From positions 140,731 through 204,730 of the forward strand of contig NZ_JACSQO010000007.1 in the NCBI RefSeq assembly GCF_014836595.1: a stretch of DNA of 64,000 nt, given 5' to 3'. Of the stretch, positions 43,942-52,385 are shown in pieces. The stretch's first letter is position 1. Each line of letters begins with the position of its first letter. The notes under the pieces are model-generated. The model did no database searches, was not told the DNA's origin, and saw only the letters and a program-made list of their open reading frames with translations. This DNA is from Psychrobacillus faecigallinarum (GTDB lineage: Bacteria; Bacillota; Bacilli; Bacillales_A; Planococcaceae). The translations under genes and the position numbers were made by a program.

Positions 43942-44472
43942 TTAATTGTCTTCTCTTAATTCTAATAAACCCATTAAAAAATTATTAAGAGCATATTTTT
44001 CGCCCTTTGATAGTTCTTTTCTATCTAAGTAAATCTTATTGTATTTCCCATAAAGATTACCAATATCAATTGAAGTTTTATAGGAGTTGACTTCTTCTTC
44101 CAGTCTGGAAATTTGACCTTCTAGTCTAAAAATTTGACGTTCTAACTTATTGATCTTCTCTTGGGATTCGTATTCCTCCCAGCTTTCTTCTCCGGGTTCG
44201 GGCCAAGCTTTATACCCAGCTAAATCGAGCATTTCTACCTCCGTATAATCAATTACAAACCCGTCCCCAGTAGGACTAGGTGTAGGTGTTTTTTTACTCA
44301 TCCCCTTTGCTAATTTCCTTATTGTTTTTTTAGATGGTACTTTCCCATCTTCTATTTGAGATAAATACGGTCTTGAAATATCAGTCATTCTACTTAGTGC
44401 GCTTATAGAAAGATTATTTTTGTTTCTGTAATTCTTCAAATAATCACCAACACTTTTAATCTCCTTCTCCAT
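43942..44472 (-). CDS. Xre-family repressor with coiled-coil tail
   Basis: A 176-residue protein. The N-terminal HTH (SISALSRMTDISRPYLSQIE, about residues 17-40) is of the Cro/C1 type. From about residue 108 a leucine/isoleucine heptad region (LERQIFRLEGQISRLEEEV) predicts a dimerising coiled coil. AGGAGG precedes the ATG. It diverges from the small HTH gene and faces a long operator dyad, so it is the likely master repressor of the element. No ImmA-type antirepressor protease is nearby. Confidence 0.85.
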   Translation of the reverse strand: MEKEIKSVGDYLKNYRNKNNLSISALSRMTDISRPYLSQIEDGKVPSKKTIRKLAKGMSKKTPTPSPTGDGFVIDYTEVEMLDLAGYKAWPEPGEESWEEYESQEKINKLERQIFRLEGQISRLEEEVNSYKTSIDIGNLYGKYNKIYLDRKELSKGEKYALNNFLMGLLELREDN

Positions 44473-44488
44473 GGAATTCCTCCTTACT

Positions 44489-44573
44489 TGTTGATTATGT
44501 AAGTATTATCTCCATAACTGCAACAAAAATCAACACATTTAAAATTTAATATTGAAAACTGTTGATTTTTGTT
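44489..44573. promoter_or_regulatory. operator region between divergent regulators
   Basis: Perfect 14-base inverted repeat AACAAAAATCAACA (44,522-44,535) and TGTTGATTTTTGTT (44,560-44,573), 24 bases between. A further TGTTGAT half-site lies at 44,489-44,495, close to the repressor start. The arrangement covers both divergent promoters and is the probable switch of the element. Confidence 0.75.
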
Positions 44574-44639
44574 TCAGTAATGGGTAAACTGTATATCAAG
44601 GGTGAAACTAAAAGTTGCACATAGGAGTTGAGGTGAATA

Positions 44640-44852
44640 ATGATGTTGAAAATATACCCTAAGAGGATAAACATTCGTGTGGCGATGGCTTATAAAGGTT
44701 TAAATCAGAAGGAGCTTAGTAAAATCTCTGAGATAAATCCCTCAACTTTTTCAAATTTCATGAATGGTCGATACAGCATTTCCTCGAAAAGCGCAAAAAA
44801 AATTGCTCGGACATTAGAAAAACCTGTAAAAGAACTATTTGACTTTAAATAA
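44640..44852 (+). CDS. Cro-like HTH protein (70 residues)
   Basis: A short protein that is almost only an Xre HTH domain (YKGLNQKELSKISEINPSTF, then FSNFMNGRYS). GAGGTG stands before a double ATG. It is transcribed divergently from the coiled-coil repressor, the usual place for a Cro-type antagonist. It probably binds the same operator and begins the rightward operon with the Xis-like gene 22 bases later. Confidence 0.8.
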   Translation: MMLKIYPKRINIRVAMAYKGLNQKELSKISEINPSTFSNFMNGRYSISSKSAKKIARTLEKPVKELFDFK

Positions 44853-44874
44853 CTTAAAAGGGGGGAATAAATAA

Positions 44875-45138
44875 GTGTCTATTTTTTCATTGGAAACGGA
44901 ACGAGAAATGAAAGATGAAATAATCGAACAGATTATGAAGACAGTATCATTTTTAGTAGAAGAAAAAAGTCGAAAGAGGTATTTAAAATTTTCAGAGGCA
45001 TGTACTTATGCTTCGGTGTCTCCTGGGACATTGCAAAAGTGGGTTGAGAAGTATGGCATGCCCATATCAATCATTGAAGGTAGGAAGATTGTTGATACTC
45101 GAGATTTGGATGAATTTATAGCGAAACATAAAATTTAA
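44875..45138 (+). CDS. excisionase-like HTH protein
   Basis: An 87-residue protein. The C-terminal part (YLKFSEACTYASVSPGTLQK, then WVEKYGMPISIIEG and VDTRDLDEFI) is a MerR-like winged helix of the excisionase family. The GTG start has AGGGGGG nine bases upstream. In integrative elements such a protein directs the integrase towards excision. It lies next to a copy of the CGGGCA(A/G)GGGCAA motif, which is a possible binding site. Confidence 0.75.
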   Translation: MSIFSLETEREMKDEIIEQIMKTVSFLVEEKSRKRYLKFSEACTYASVSPGTLQKWVEKYGMPISIIEGRKIVDTRDLDEFIAKHKI

Positions 45139-45144
45139 ATTGTT

Positions 45145-45157
45145 CGGGCAGGGGCAA
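45145..45157 (+). repeat. CGGGCAGGGGCAA motif after the Xis-like gene
   Basis: One mismatch from the 15-mers at 43,896 and 58,672 over their common 13 bases. It lies seven bases after the Xis-like stop. Confidence 0.55.
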
Positions 45158-45202
45158 CATTATACATGAATAAAAAAATAAAAAAAACCACTATTCACGG
45201 CA

Positions 45203-45379
45203 ATGAATAATGGAGGATTTGAGATTATATTTTATACATTTAATTATAACGAAGGTTTAAAAGAGTTGCAATACAAGGGAAAAAACTTCTATGTGGCTTC
45301 CCGTTCTAAATTTTGGGGAGAGTTTAAGAGTTTAAGTGCTTCAACCGAACGACGTCACATTGGAAGGAGTTGTGGATGA
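45203..45379 (+). CDS. 58-residue hypothetical protein overlapping the PrimPol start
   Basis: Frame from ATG 45,203 to TGA 45,377-45,379. The product contains IIFYTFNYNEGLKELQYKG and SRSKFWGEFKSLS and looks like a small soluble protein. GGAGG occurs just inside the frame, so translation may begin a few codons later. Its stop lies five bases before the ATG (45,384) of the PrimPol gene, which suggests translational coupling and argues for that ATG as the next start. Function unknown. Confidence 0.45.
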   Translation: MNNGGFEIIFYTFNYNEGLKELQYKGKNFYVASRSKFWGEFKSLSASTERRHIGRSCG

Positions 45380-45383
45380 ATAC

Positions 45384-47654
45384 ATGGCAATAACCGAAAA
45401 AAGTAAAATACTTTTACCTGTAATGGAAAACATACCAGAGGAATTGAAGCTTCTTCCACAATGGGTAATTTGGAAGGCTATTTTAAACGATAAAAACGAA
45501 TATACAAAAGTGCCTTTTAGAGCGAACGGGAAAGATGCAGCAGATTCAACGAATAGAAATACATGGGAAACTTTTGCTGATGTTGAGGAAGCTTATTTAA
45601 ACGGTATTGGTGATGGAATAGGTTTCGTACTTTCTAAGGAAGATCCATATGCGTGTATTGATATTGACGGGATTGAAGATATAGATAATCTTTCTGCACT
45701 TAATTTGCAAATCACAAATGCGAGTTACACAGAAATATCTCCGAGCGGTTCGGGACTCCATGTGTGGATTAAAGGATACAAGCATGATAGCCAAAAATTT
45801 AAGAACAAAAACACTAAATTAGGCTATGAAATATACGATAGTAAAAGGTTTCTAACACTGACGGGAGAGTCTAAAAACAGTCTGCCGATAAGTGGAGGAC
45901 CAGAAATTGAAAATTTTATTAATATAGTTTTCAAGCGTGAGGAAAACAAACAGCTACCAACTGTTAGAACAAACGATGTAGAAAACAATTTAACAGAAAG
46001 CGATATCATCCGAATTGCAACTAATAGCAAAACAGGAGCTCGCTTTAATTCATGCTTTAGGGGTGGCTGGGAGTCATTATATAGTTCTCAATCAGAAGCG
46101 GATTTGGCTTTTTGTAATGACTTAGCATTTTGGACCAATTGTAATTATCAACTTATGGATAGCATTTTCCGTCAATCATCATTGATGCGTGAAAAATGGG
46201 GGAGAAGGCAAAACACTTCCACATATGGTGATGAAACTCTAAAAAAAGCAATTAACGAATGCACAAATACTTTTTCTCCAAAAACGAAAGGACACGAAGT
46301 AATACTTTCTGATGAAGATTCAAGTTTTCAGGTTAGAGAAACCAACTGGTGGGCAACCAATGCGAATGGAACAAAAACTTTATTGCACAATGTACTAGGC
46401 TCTGAAGTGATGAAGGAGTTTTTTCTTGTACGACATCCCAATCCACATAGTGACCTGTATTACTACAACTACAATAAAGGAATTTATGAACAAGACAAAT
46501 CAGGTCGACAGGTAAGTGCCATCATTCGTAATAAAGATGATTTAAAACGCAATCAAGTAAGAGAGGTGCAGGAATACGTTACCGACATGTCCCCAGTTAT
46601 AAACAACGCAAATACAAATTATATAGCTGTAGAAAATGGATTGTTGAATCTAAAAACATTTCAGTTAGAACCGTTTTCACCAAAGATCTTTGTTACACAA
46701 AAAATCAACACTACGTACAATCCTAATGCAAATGATAGTTTCATAGAAGAAACATTACAAAAGGTCACAAAGGGACACGTACCAAGTTATCAAAACATCT
46801 GCGAAATGTTTGCTTGTGTACTTTACCCAGAAATCTTGGTCCCAAAGATGTTTTATTTATATGGAAGGACTGCTCATAACGGAAAATCCAGTGTTTTAAA
46901 TATGATTTTTGAAACCTTTGATAAAAAAGGTGGACAAATATCAGCAGTATCTCCACAAAAATTAGCGAATAACACATTTGCAGGAGCTGCCATTTACGGA
47001 AAGCTTGCGAATATCGTGGACGATCAACCGGATGCTGTAATTGAAGATAGTGGGATGCTCAAGACAATCATAACTGGTGGCCGTATTGAAATTGAGCGAA
47101 AGGGGAAGGACAGTGAGAGTGTGAAAATGTCTACTCCATTAATTACTGCAAGTAACTACTTTCCAAATTTCAAAGAATCAGGAAACCAGATAAATAGAAG
47201 ATTGCACATTATTCCCTTTGAATACAGTTTTACAGAGGATAAGAACTGCGTATCAGACTCAGAAAGCATGCAGCGGATTGCAAGTCAAAGTGGTAGAGAA
47301 TATGTCTTAAAATTAGCTGTAGATGCTTTAAAACGGATGCTACTGAGTAAAGAAGCGGACAAACTTACGTATAACGAAAAGTCTGTAGAAGTTGGTAAAT
47401 TGTTTGCAGAACAGAACGATCCATTGAGTGATTATTTCTTTGAATATACAGCTGATTACTTTATTGAACGTCCAGGCTCTTCCGTTATAAACGAATATAA
47501 CAACTGGTGTACTGAAAATAGTACGCATCCACTTGGTAGAAAACGTTTCAAAGAAGCTGTTTCCAATAAATACGATTTAATTTGGGATTTAAAGAATGTT
47601 TATATTAACGGTGGCTGGAAGAGTACTAGGGGTTTCAAAAAGAAAGAAGTGTAA
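45384..47654 (+). CDS. primase-polymerase / SF3 helicase replication protein
   Basis: A replication protein of 756 residues (up to 772 if a GTG at 45,336 is used). The N-terminal part (LKLLPQWVIWK, TKVPFRANGK, then ACIDIDGIED with two metal-binding Asp) resembles the NrS-1-like PrimPol family. The C-terminal half is a phage P4/D5-type SF3 helicase: Walker A GRTAHNGKSS near residue 494, Walker B ANIVDDQPD, and the arginine-finger region ITASNYFPNF/NQINRR. It probably primes and unwinds DNA at the iteron-rich region directly downstream and makes the element capable of replication after excision. Confidence 0.88.
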   Translation: MAITEKSKILLPVMENIPEELKLLPQWVIWKAILNDKNEYTKVPFRANGKDAADSTNRNTWETFADVEEAYLNGIGDGIGFVLSKEDPYACIDIDGIEDIDNLSALNLQITNASYTEISPSGSGLHVWIKGYKHDSQKFKNKNTKLGYEIYDSKRFLTLTGESKNSLPISGGPEIENFINIVFKREENKQLPTVRTNDVENNLTESDIIRIATNSKTGARFNSCFRGGWESLYSSQSEADLAFCNDLAFWTNCNYQLMDSIFRQSSLMREKWGRRQNTSTYGDETLKKAINECTNTFSPKTKGHEVILSDEDSSFQVRETNWWATNANGTKTLLHNVLGSEVMKEFFLVRHPNPHSDLYYYNYNKGIYEQDKSGRQVSAIIRNKDDLKRNQVREVQEYVTDMSPVINNANTNYIAVENGLLNLKTFQLEPFSPKIFVTQKINTTYNPNANDSFIEETLQKVTKGHVPSYQNICEMFACVLYPEILVPKMFYLYGRTAHNGKSSVLNMIFETFDKKGGQISAVSPQKLANNTFAGAAIYGKLANIVDDQPDAVIEDSGMLKTIITGGRIEIERKGKDSESVKMSTPLITASNYFPNFKESGNQINRRLHIIPFEYSFTEDKNCVSDSESMQRIASQSGREYVLKLAVDALKRMLLSKEADKLTYNEKSVEVGKLFAEQNDPLSDYFFEYTADYFIERPGSSVINEYNNWCTENSTHPLGRKRFKEAVSNKYDLIWDLKNVYINGGWKSTRGFKKKEV

Positions 47655-47968
47655 TAAAAAACGTGTAATCGTGTAAATGTGTGTACAAAACGTGTATAGC
47701 TCAACCTTAGATACACAAGAGTTTTTACTAAAAAATACACGGTTACACGGTTACACAAAATTAAAATCTCTCTATATATCTTGGTATGTCAATATACCTA
47801 TATATGTAATACGTCATACCAAAATACATTTATATTCTCAAAAACTGTGTAACTGTGTAAAAGAGTAATAAATAATAAAAAAACCCTTATATATCAACGT
47901 CTATAACACTTTAAAAAGTGTGTAAAAAGCGTGTAAAAGTGTAATAAAAACGTGTAAAAAGTGTGTAA
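47649..47968. other. putative replication origin with GTGTAA iterons
   Basis: The 343-base spacer after the PrimPol gene has at least twelve GTGTAA/TTACAC hexamers, starting at 47,649, 47,663, 47,671, 47,743, 47,751, 47,847, 47,855, 47,920, 47,931, 47,939, 47,952 and 47,963. In the centre is a dyad TTGGTATG (47,781-47,788)/CATACCAA (47,815-47,822) around an AT-rich stretch. Iterons plus AT-rich DNA beside the initiator gene are the usual look of a plasmid or phage origin. No gene is present. Confidence 0.65.
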
Positions 47969-47997
47969 ATCAAAATTAATCTAAAGGAGATAATCAT

Positions 47998-48255
47998 ATG
48001 CCAAAACTAAAAGGTGTACCAACACTATTAGCAGACATTTATATAGCAGAGGATGGAACATATCACATGAAAGCATGGTGCCCATATTGCGAAAAGTTTC
48101 ATTCACATGGTGAGGTAGACACAAGCTGGCGTGCAGCACATTGTTTTAAAGGACCACTCAAAAGCAAAGGTTACTATTTAAAGTTAAATCCAGATAATCC
48201 AACTAATGTCGAGTTACAAAATGTTTACAAGAAGATGAAACGATTGGAGCGGTAA
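47998..48255 (+). CDS. small zinc-finger-like protein
   Basis: An 85-residue protein with WCPYCEKFHSHG and a later RAAHCF, a possible Cys/His metal site. AAAGGAG lies perfectly placed before the ATG. Similar short CPYC proteins occur on plasmids and integrative elements of Bacilli, from memory, without known function. It follows the putative origin and may be controlled with it. Confidence 0.7.
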   Translation: MPKLKGVPTLLADIYIAEDGTYHMKAWCPYCEKFHSHGEVDTSWRAAHCFKGPLKSKGYYLKLNPDNPTNVELQNVYKKMKRLER

Positions 48256-48608
48256 ACAGTAAGGTTTGAGGAAAATTCAACGCAACAAAACGTAACATTT
48301 TCACGCTTTCAGGGGGTCAAAATCATCCTTCAAAATTCAGCATGTACCAATTTTCATGGGGGCATATTTATCTCTGAATGTAAAATAGTCTTGACTTATA
48401 GGAAAAAGGCTCAAACACTTGGTACACATAAGTTTGTGGGAGATTTTCAGTTAGAGTTTTTTATACATTTTTGTACATTCTAGGGGTTTTCAAGGGGTGG
48501 ATTAGTTAGGAAGAATTGGTACGATGTCGGATTTTAAGTGGTACATCAACTGCAACGTTCTGGAGGACATGCCCCTCTAAAACTCAGGGGGTAGGCATAA
48601 ATAAAAAA
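48256..48608. other. gene-free spacer of about 350 bases with G runs
   Basis: No frame with a start and ribosome site on either strand. It contains five GGGG or GGGGG tracts (for example AGGGGGTC near 48,313 and TCAGGGGGTAGG near 48,585), and a palindrome CCCCTC-N9-GGGG near its end. It may hold a decayed gene or a regulatory RNA. Nothing firmer can be said. Confidence 0.35.
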
Positions 48609-48609
48609 A

Positions 48610-48629
48610 CACAGCCAATTAAGACTGTG
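48610..48629 (-). terminator. Rho-independent terminator of the resolvase gene
   Basis: CACAG/CTGTG stem overlapping the last codons of the gene and, on the minus strand, a TTTTTTT tract. Confidence 0.65.
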
Positions 48630-49182
48630 CTTTGAGTTTCTGTTTATGCCTTACCAGTGTAGCTTTACTGATCCCTGTCATTTTCTCTACTTCAGTGTAG
48701 GAGTGTTCTTCTAGAAGTTTCATGGCATGACTCATTTGTTTGTTAGTGTACTTCTTTGGTCGACCTTCCTTGAAGTCAGGGTTTTGTTTTGCAAATACTT
48801 TACCTTCCGCTAAACGCTCAACAATCATGTCACGTTCAAACTCAGCGAATCCGCTTAGTATAGTTAGTAGTAGGCGACCAGTAGACGTATTCTCGACCAC
48901 ACCCATATTGAGTATATGAACGCGTATGCCATCGTTTAACAGTCGCTTGATTAATCCTATACCATCTTCTGCAGAACGTGCGAAACGGTCTAATTTAGTC
49001 ACTACAAGGGTGTCTCCATCCTTCAATAAAGATAGTAGCTTTTGAAACTCTGGACGTTCCTTTTTAGTACCAGTGAACTTCTCGGAAAAGATGGTTTGAC
49101 ATCCAGCACCTTCTAGTTTTGTAGTTTGTTCAGATAAATCTTGTGAAGTTCCGCTTACTCGAGCATAGCCGTAAATAGTCAT
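48619..49182 (-). CDS. serine recombinase (resolvase/invertase family)
   Basis: A 187-residue small serine recombinase. The nucleophile Ser is in [12 protein letters not shown]; the arginines LDRFARS and [14 protein letters not shown] are conserved, and the C-terminus has the HTH DNA-binding domain ([20 protein letters not shown]). Enzymes of this family resolve multimers or invert DNA. Repeats in the 5' region (49,194-49,280) suit a res site. It probably stabilises the excised circular form rather than mediating integration, which is the job of Int. Confidence 0.93.
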   Translation of the reverse strand: MTIYGYARVSGTSQDLSEQTTKLEGAGCQTIFSEKFTGTKKERPEFQKLLSLLKDGDTLVVTKLDRFARSAEDGIGLIKRLLNDGIRVHILNMGVVENTSTGRLLLTILSGFAEFERDMIVERLAEGKVFAKQNPDFKEGRPKKYTNKQMSHAMKLLEEHSYTEVEKMTGISKATLVRHKQKLKAQS

Positions 49183-49193
49183 TGTAGTCCTCC

Positions 49194-49280
49194 TATTATG
49201 ATTACGAGTTATGAATACGTTTGTAAGGCTATCTTATCACATCACATAATCATAATCAATACTTAACAGTTATGAATACG
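49194..49280. promoter_or_regulatory. putative res site upstream of the resolvase gene
   Basis: Direct repeat AGTTATGAATACG at 49,207-49,219 and 49,268-49,280 (61 bases apart), plus an inverted pair TTATGATTA/TAATCATAA between 49,194 and 49,256. Paired sites upstream of a divergent resolvase gene are normal for res/autoregulation. The remaining spacer to 49,505 contains nothing clear. Confidence 0.5.
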
Positions 49281-49505
49281 ATAGAAAGTTTGACCAAAAA
49301 AATGGTGGAAACTTTCCTGGTATTAGTTATTGAAAGGAATTGATTAAAGAATAGTAGTGGAATCGTCAAAGGGATTGCCTTTAGTTTTTTAACCCCCAAA
49401 AGCCCTGCCTTTTAAAACGCTACAACTGCTGTTCAGAAATACGCACAATTTTTTTCAACTCGAGGGGTAATATCTATTTTAAAAATGAAACAAGGAGGTC
49501 GGGTG

Positions 49506-50165
49506 ATGCAAGAGAATAAAAATGATGTGATGTGGCGACTGAGTTATTTTGCAAAGGCACTTACACGAGCGAAGCGACTAGAAAGCTTACGTAAAGAATT
49601 TCACCAAGAATTATATGATGCTATTACTTATCCTTCCGTTCGCTATGGTGACGATTATCAAAAAGGAAGAAATCCTAATACTGACGCTCAGGCTATACGA
49701 ATAATTGAATCGAAAGAACGGTATGAACGAAAAATACAAAAGGAATACCAATTAGCTGATATTTGGCAAATGATTTTGACTGAATGGGTAAACGAAATAG
49801 AACGATTGTTATTAATTCGGTATTTTAAAAAAGAGAAGCCAGTTAGTTATAGTGTGATAAGAAAAATTATTAAAAGGATAAAACCTAAACTAGATGCATT
49901 GGAAATAAAAACGTTAGGGGAACGCAATCAACAAGCATACGGTGAGTTTGAAGAGTTTCGTAGATTAAATGATGATTTGTTTGTAAGTAAAACAAAACTT
50001 TCATTTTTGGAGGATTCGACAAAGAAACATCCTGTATTAGTTGATGGTCGATTTGTATTTCTAACGGATGGAGAGTTTGAAAGACATCAGAATAAAGATA
50101 AGGAAATGTTGCACCAGGAGATGTTGAATTATCGGAATCGACGAAATGGGGTGTCCGTCATGTAA
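49506..50165 (+). CDS. hypothetical protein of the element
   Basis: A 219-residue basic, helical, soluble protein (NDVMWRLSYFAKALTRAKRL near the N-terminus). I recognise no domain. AAGGAGG stands six bases before ATG 49,506, which is preferred over the ATG at 49,485 that precedes the site. It starts the rightward block that includes the tape-measure-like gene, so it may belong to the same structural or transfer module. Confidence 0.7.
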   Translation: MQENKNDVMWRLSYFAKALTRAKRLESLRKEFHQELYDAITYPSVRYGDDYQKGRNPNTDAQAIRIIESKERYERKIQKEYQLADIWQMILTEWVNEIERLLLIRYFKKEKPVSYSVIRKIIKRIKPKLDALEIKTLGERNQQAYGEFEEFRRLNDDLFVSKTKLSFLEDSTKKHPVLVDGRFVFLTDGEFERHQNKDKEMLHQEMLNYRNRRNGVSVM

Positions 50166-50228
50166 ATCAACTACCAACCATTGCAATAGCCACTAGAATA
50201 AAAAAACAAAACGAAAGGAGTGAAATAT

Positions 50229-50546
50229 GTGGAAGAAGTCCATCAATCTAGGGCCATAAAAGTTCTACAAGTAGCAGTTTTGTACGCAGAAGTAGAAAAA
50301 AGAAAAGGTAAAGTATCTAAGACTTTTAAAAATAAGTTAGAAGCTACTTTACCGTCACTCGCGGCCATGCTCGATGATGAATATTTATGGCAGCTCGCTC
50401 AAAAAACAATTGAAGCTGTTCATCACGCATTGAATTACATCGAATCGGGAGATGATTACGATCTTCAACAAATGATAAAAGCCCATGATGAAGGCGATAA
50501 GATTTGTTATGAAGTAATGGAAAGGAGGAATACAAATGGCAATTAA
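50229..50546 (+). CDS. hypothetical protein before the tape-measure gene
   Basis: A 105-residue helical protein with no recognised motif. The GTG at 50,229 has AGGAG eight bases upstream; an in-frame GTG at 50,220 overlaps the site. Its end overlaps the next gene by 11 bases. In phages the gene before the tape measure is often a tail assembly chaperone. That role is conceivable by position only. Confidence 0.6.
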   Translation: MEEVHQSRAIKVLQVAVLYAEVEKRKGKVSKTFKNKLEATLPSLAAMLDDEYLWQLAQKTIEAVHHALNYIESGDDYDLQQMIKAHDEGDKICYEVMERRNTNGN

Positions 50547-52134
50547 TTTAGTCGCTCGCATGAGGGTAGACGATGGACTAACTCAGCCAATGCGACGAAT
50601 CACTCGCCAACTAGGCGAAACTGAACGTGCAACCACACGATTATCCAGACGTATGGCACAAAATGACACGCAGTTTAATAGATTTCGTAGAACTACTACT
50701 GGATTGGTTTCTGGGATAAGTGGTTTGACAAGAGGATTTGGCGGTTTGGTATCTAAAATAAATCCTTTATCCATGGCCTTTACAGGTATCGCTACTGCAG
50801 CAACTGGGGCATATGGTGCCGTAAAAATATTCAACGCTACAGTCGGTGAAGCTATGAAAATGGAACAATCGAAAGTAGTTATTGGTGCGATGTTCAACGA
50901 TAAAGGTGTATCAGATGATTACATGAAGATGATGGACAAAATGGCAATTAAATCACCGATATTTAATTCACAAGACATGTATGACAATTCGAAGATGTAT
51001 GTTTCACGAACAAAGGACGTAAAGCAATTAGAAAAAATGTGGAAGGTAACGGAACGTTTGGCCGCTGCCAACCCAATGCAAGGGACAGAAGGGGCTGTAT
51101 TCGCTCTCAATGAATTATTAAGTGGGGACACAGTTTCGATGGTTGATAGATTCGGGCTAGATAAAAATGTTCTTTCAAAAATTAAAAAACTATCCCTCGA
51201 AAAACAAATAACTGAGATGGATAAGTATTTAGAAAGAATAGGTTTTACAAATGAATTAATAGAAAAAATGGGTAACACTTCACTGGGCTTGTGGGGGCAA
51301 GTTAAAGAACGTTCACAAACTATCCTAAGAACAATGGGTGAACCTGCATTAAAAGCGGTTAGTAAATTTATGAATGATGCACTCACGCGGTTAAGTGATT
51401 CAGACATGACCAAATTCGCTAATTGGGGCGGAAAAGTGATTGAAAGAATGGTTAGTGGTCTTTCGAGTAATGCGACTAAATTATACGACTGGTTCGCTAG
51501 ATTAATGAATGATCCTGAATTTCAAAACAAAAGTACACTAACAGGAAAAATTAACTTTGTTGTGGATGATATAGCTTCCAAGTTGAACAACTGGTACGAA
51601 GGTGGCGGTAAACAACAAATTATTGATTTCGGTTCTAATGTAGCACAAGTTATGGTATCTGCAATGGATGCAACAGATGAAGTGTTTGTGTTAGGAGGAA
51701 AATTAGGTTCTTCTATTTGGTCAGGAATGATTGATGGAGTTAAAAAATCAGCCACAGAGTCACCTATTGGAAAAGTTTTGAGTTGGTCTTACGGATGGAC
51801 ACCTCAAGAGATGTTGAAGAAATCGTACAATAGAATGCAAGAAGCGCCTTGGTATAACAAATCGTCAAAAAAACCTTCAAGTTCTGGTCCACAGAAATCA
51901 CATAGCGGTGGATTGGATCGTGTGCCTTATAGTGGTTATCAGGCGACTTTACACCTCAACGAAAAAGTATTAACTGCACAACAAGCAAAAGAGTACCGAG
52001 AAGGTAAAAGTGGCAATGGCGGAATTAATATCAATGTTCAAAACATGAACGTACGCGAAGAATCGGACATTAACAAAATTGCAATGGCTCTAGCTAAATT
52101 ACTTGAAAGTGAAAGGGGTCAGATGGCTACATGA
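50536..52134 (+). CDS. short phage tail tape-measure-like protein
   Basis: A 532-residue protein. The N-terminus (RMRVDDGLTQPMRRITRQL) and the hydrophobic region around residues 55-95 are typical of tail tape-measure proteins. The C-terminal segment GLDRVPYSGYQATLHLNEKV is a strong match to the loop seen in many tape-measure proteins (GLDxVPYDGYxAxLHxGE). At 532 residues it is short and would specify a short tail, if any. GGAGG precedes the ATG. No capsid, portal, terminase or baseplate genes are present. Confidence 0.8.
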   Translation: MAINLVARMRVDDGLTQPMRRITRQLGETERATTRLSRRMAQNDTQFNRFRRTTTGLVSGISGLTRGFGGLVSKINPLSMAFTGIATAATGAYGAVKIFNATVGEAMKMEQSKVVIGAMFNDKGVSDDYMKMMDKMAIKSPIFNSQDMYDNSKMYVSRTKDVKQLEKMWKVTERLAAANPMQGTEGAVFALNELLSGDTVSMVDRFGLDKNVLSKIKKLSLEKQITEMDKYLERIGFTNELIEKMGNTSLGLWGQVKERSQTILRTMGEPALKAVSKFMNDALTRLSDSDMTKFANWGGKVIERMVSGLSSNATKLYDWFARLMNDPEFQNKSTLTGKINFVVDDIASKLNNWYEGGGKQQIIDFGSNVAQVMVSAMDATDEVFVLGGKLGSSIWSGMIDGVKKSATESPIGKVLSWSYGWTPQEMLKKSYNRMQEAPWYNKSSKKPSSSGPQKSHSGGLDRVPYSGYQATLHLNEKVLTAQQAKEYREGKSGNGGININVQNMNVREESDINKIAMALAKLLESERGQMAT

Positions 52135-52385
52135 CAACGGAACATAGCCAACAGGTTCTAGAACATCTCTTAAATTCGCCAGAAGGTACTGTTTACAGTA
52201 TTGAAGTAAAAGACTTACAAAGGCTTACAGGACTCTCACAAGGAGCCCTGGAGCGTGCAGTAATAGGGTTATTAGGACAGGGTTACCCCATTACCTCTAA
52301 ACACTGTAAAATATACGGTTTCAAAAGAATTCAAATGAATCAAAACTATAAAATACAACCTAAAGGGGCATACAGATATGTTTAA
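52131..52385 (+). CDS. winged-helix-like small protein
   Basis: An 84-residue product whose middle (VKDLQRLTGLSQGALERAVI, then LLGQGYPITSKHCKIYGF) looks like a winged HTH. Its ATG overlaps the tape-measure stop (ATGA), so it is translationally coupled. It overlaps the next gene by eight bases. Possible regulator or DNA-binding accessory. No family assigned. Confidence 0.65.
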   Translation: MTTEHSQQVLEHLLNSPEGTVYSIEVKDLQRLTGLSQGALERAVIGLLGQGYPITSKHCKIYGFKRIQMNQNYKIQPKGAYRYV

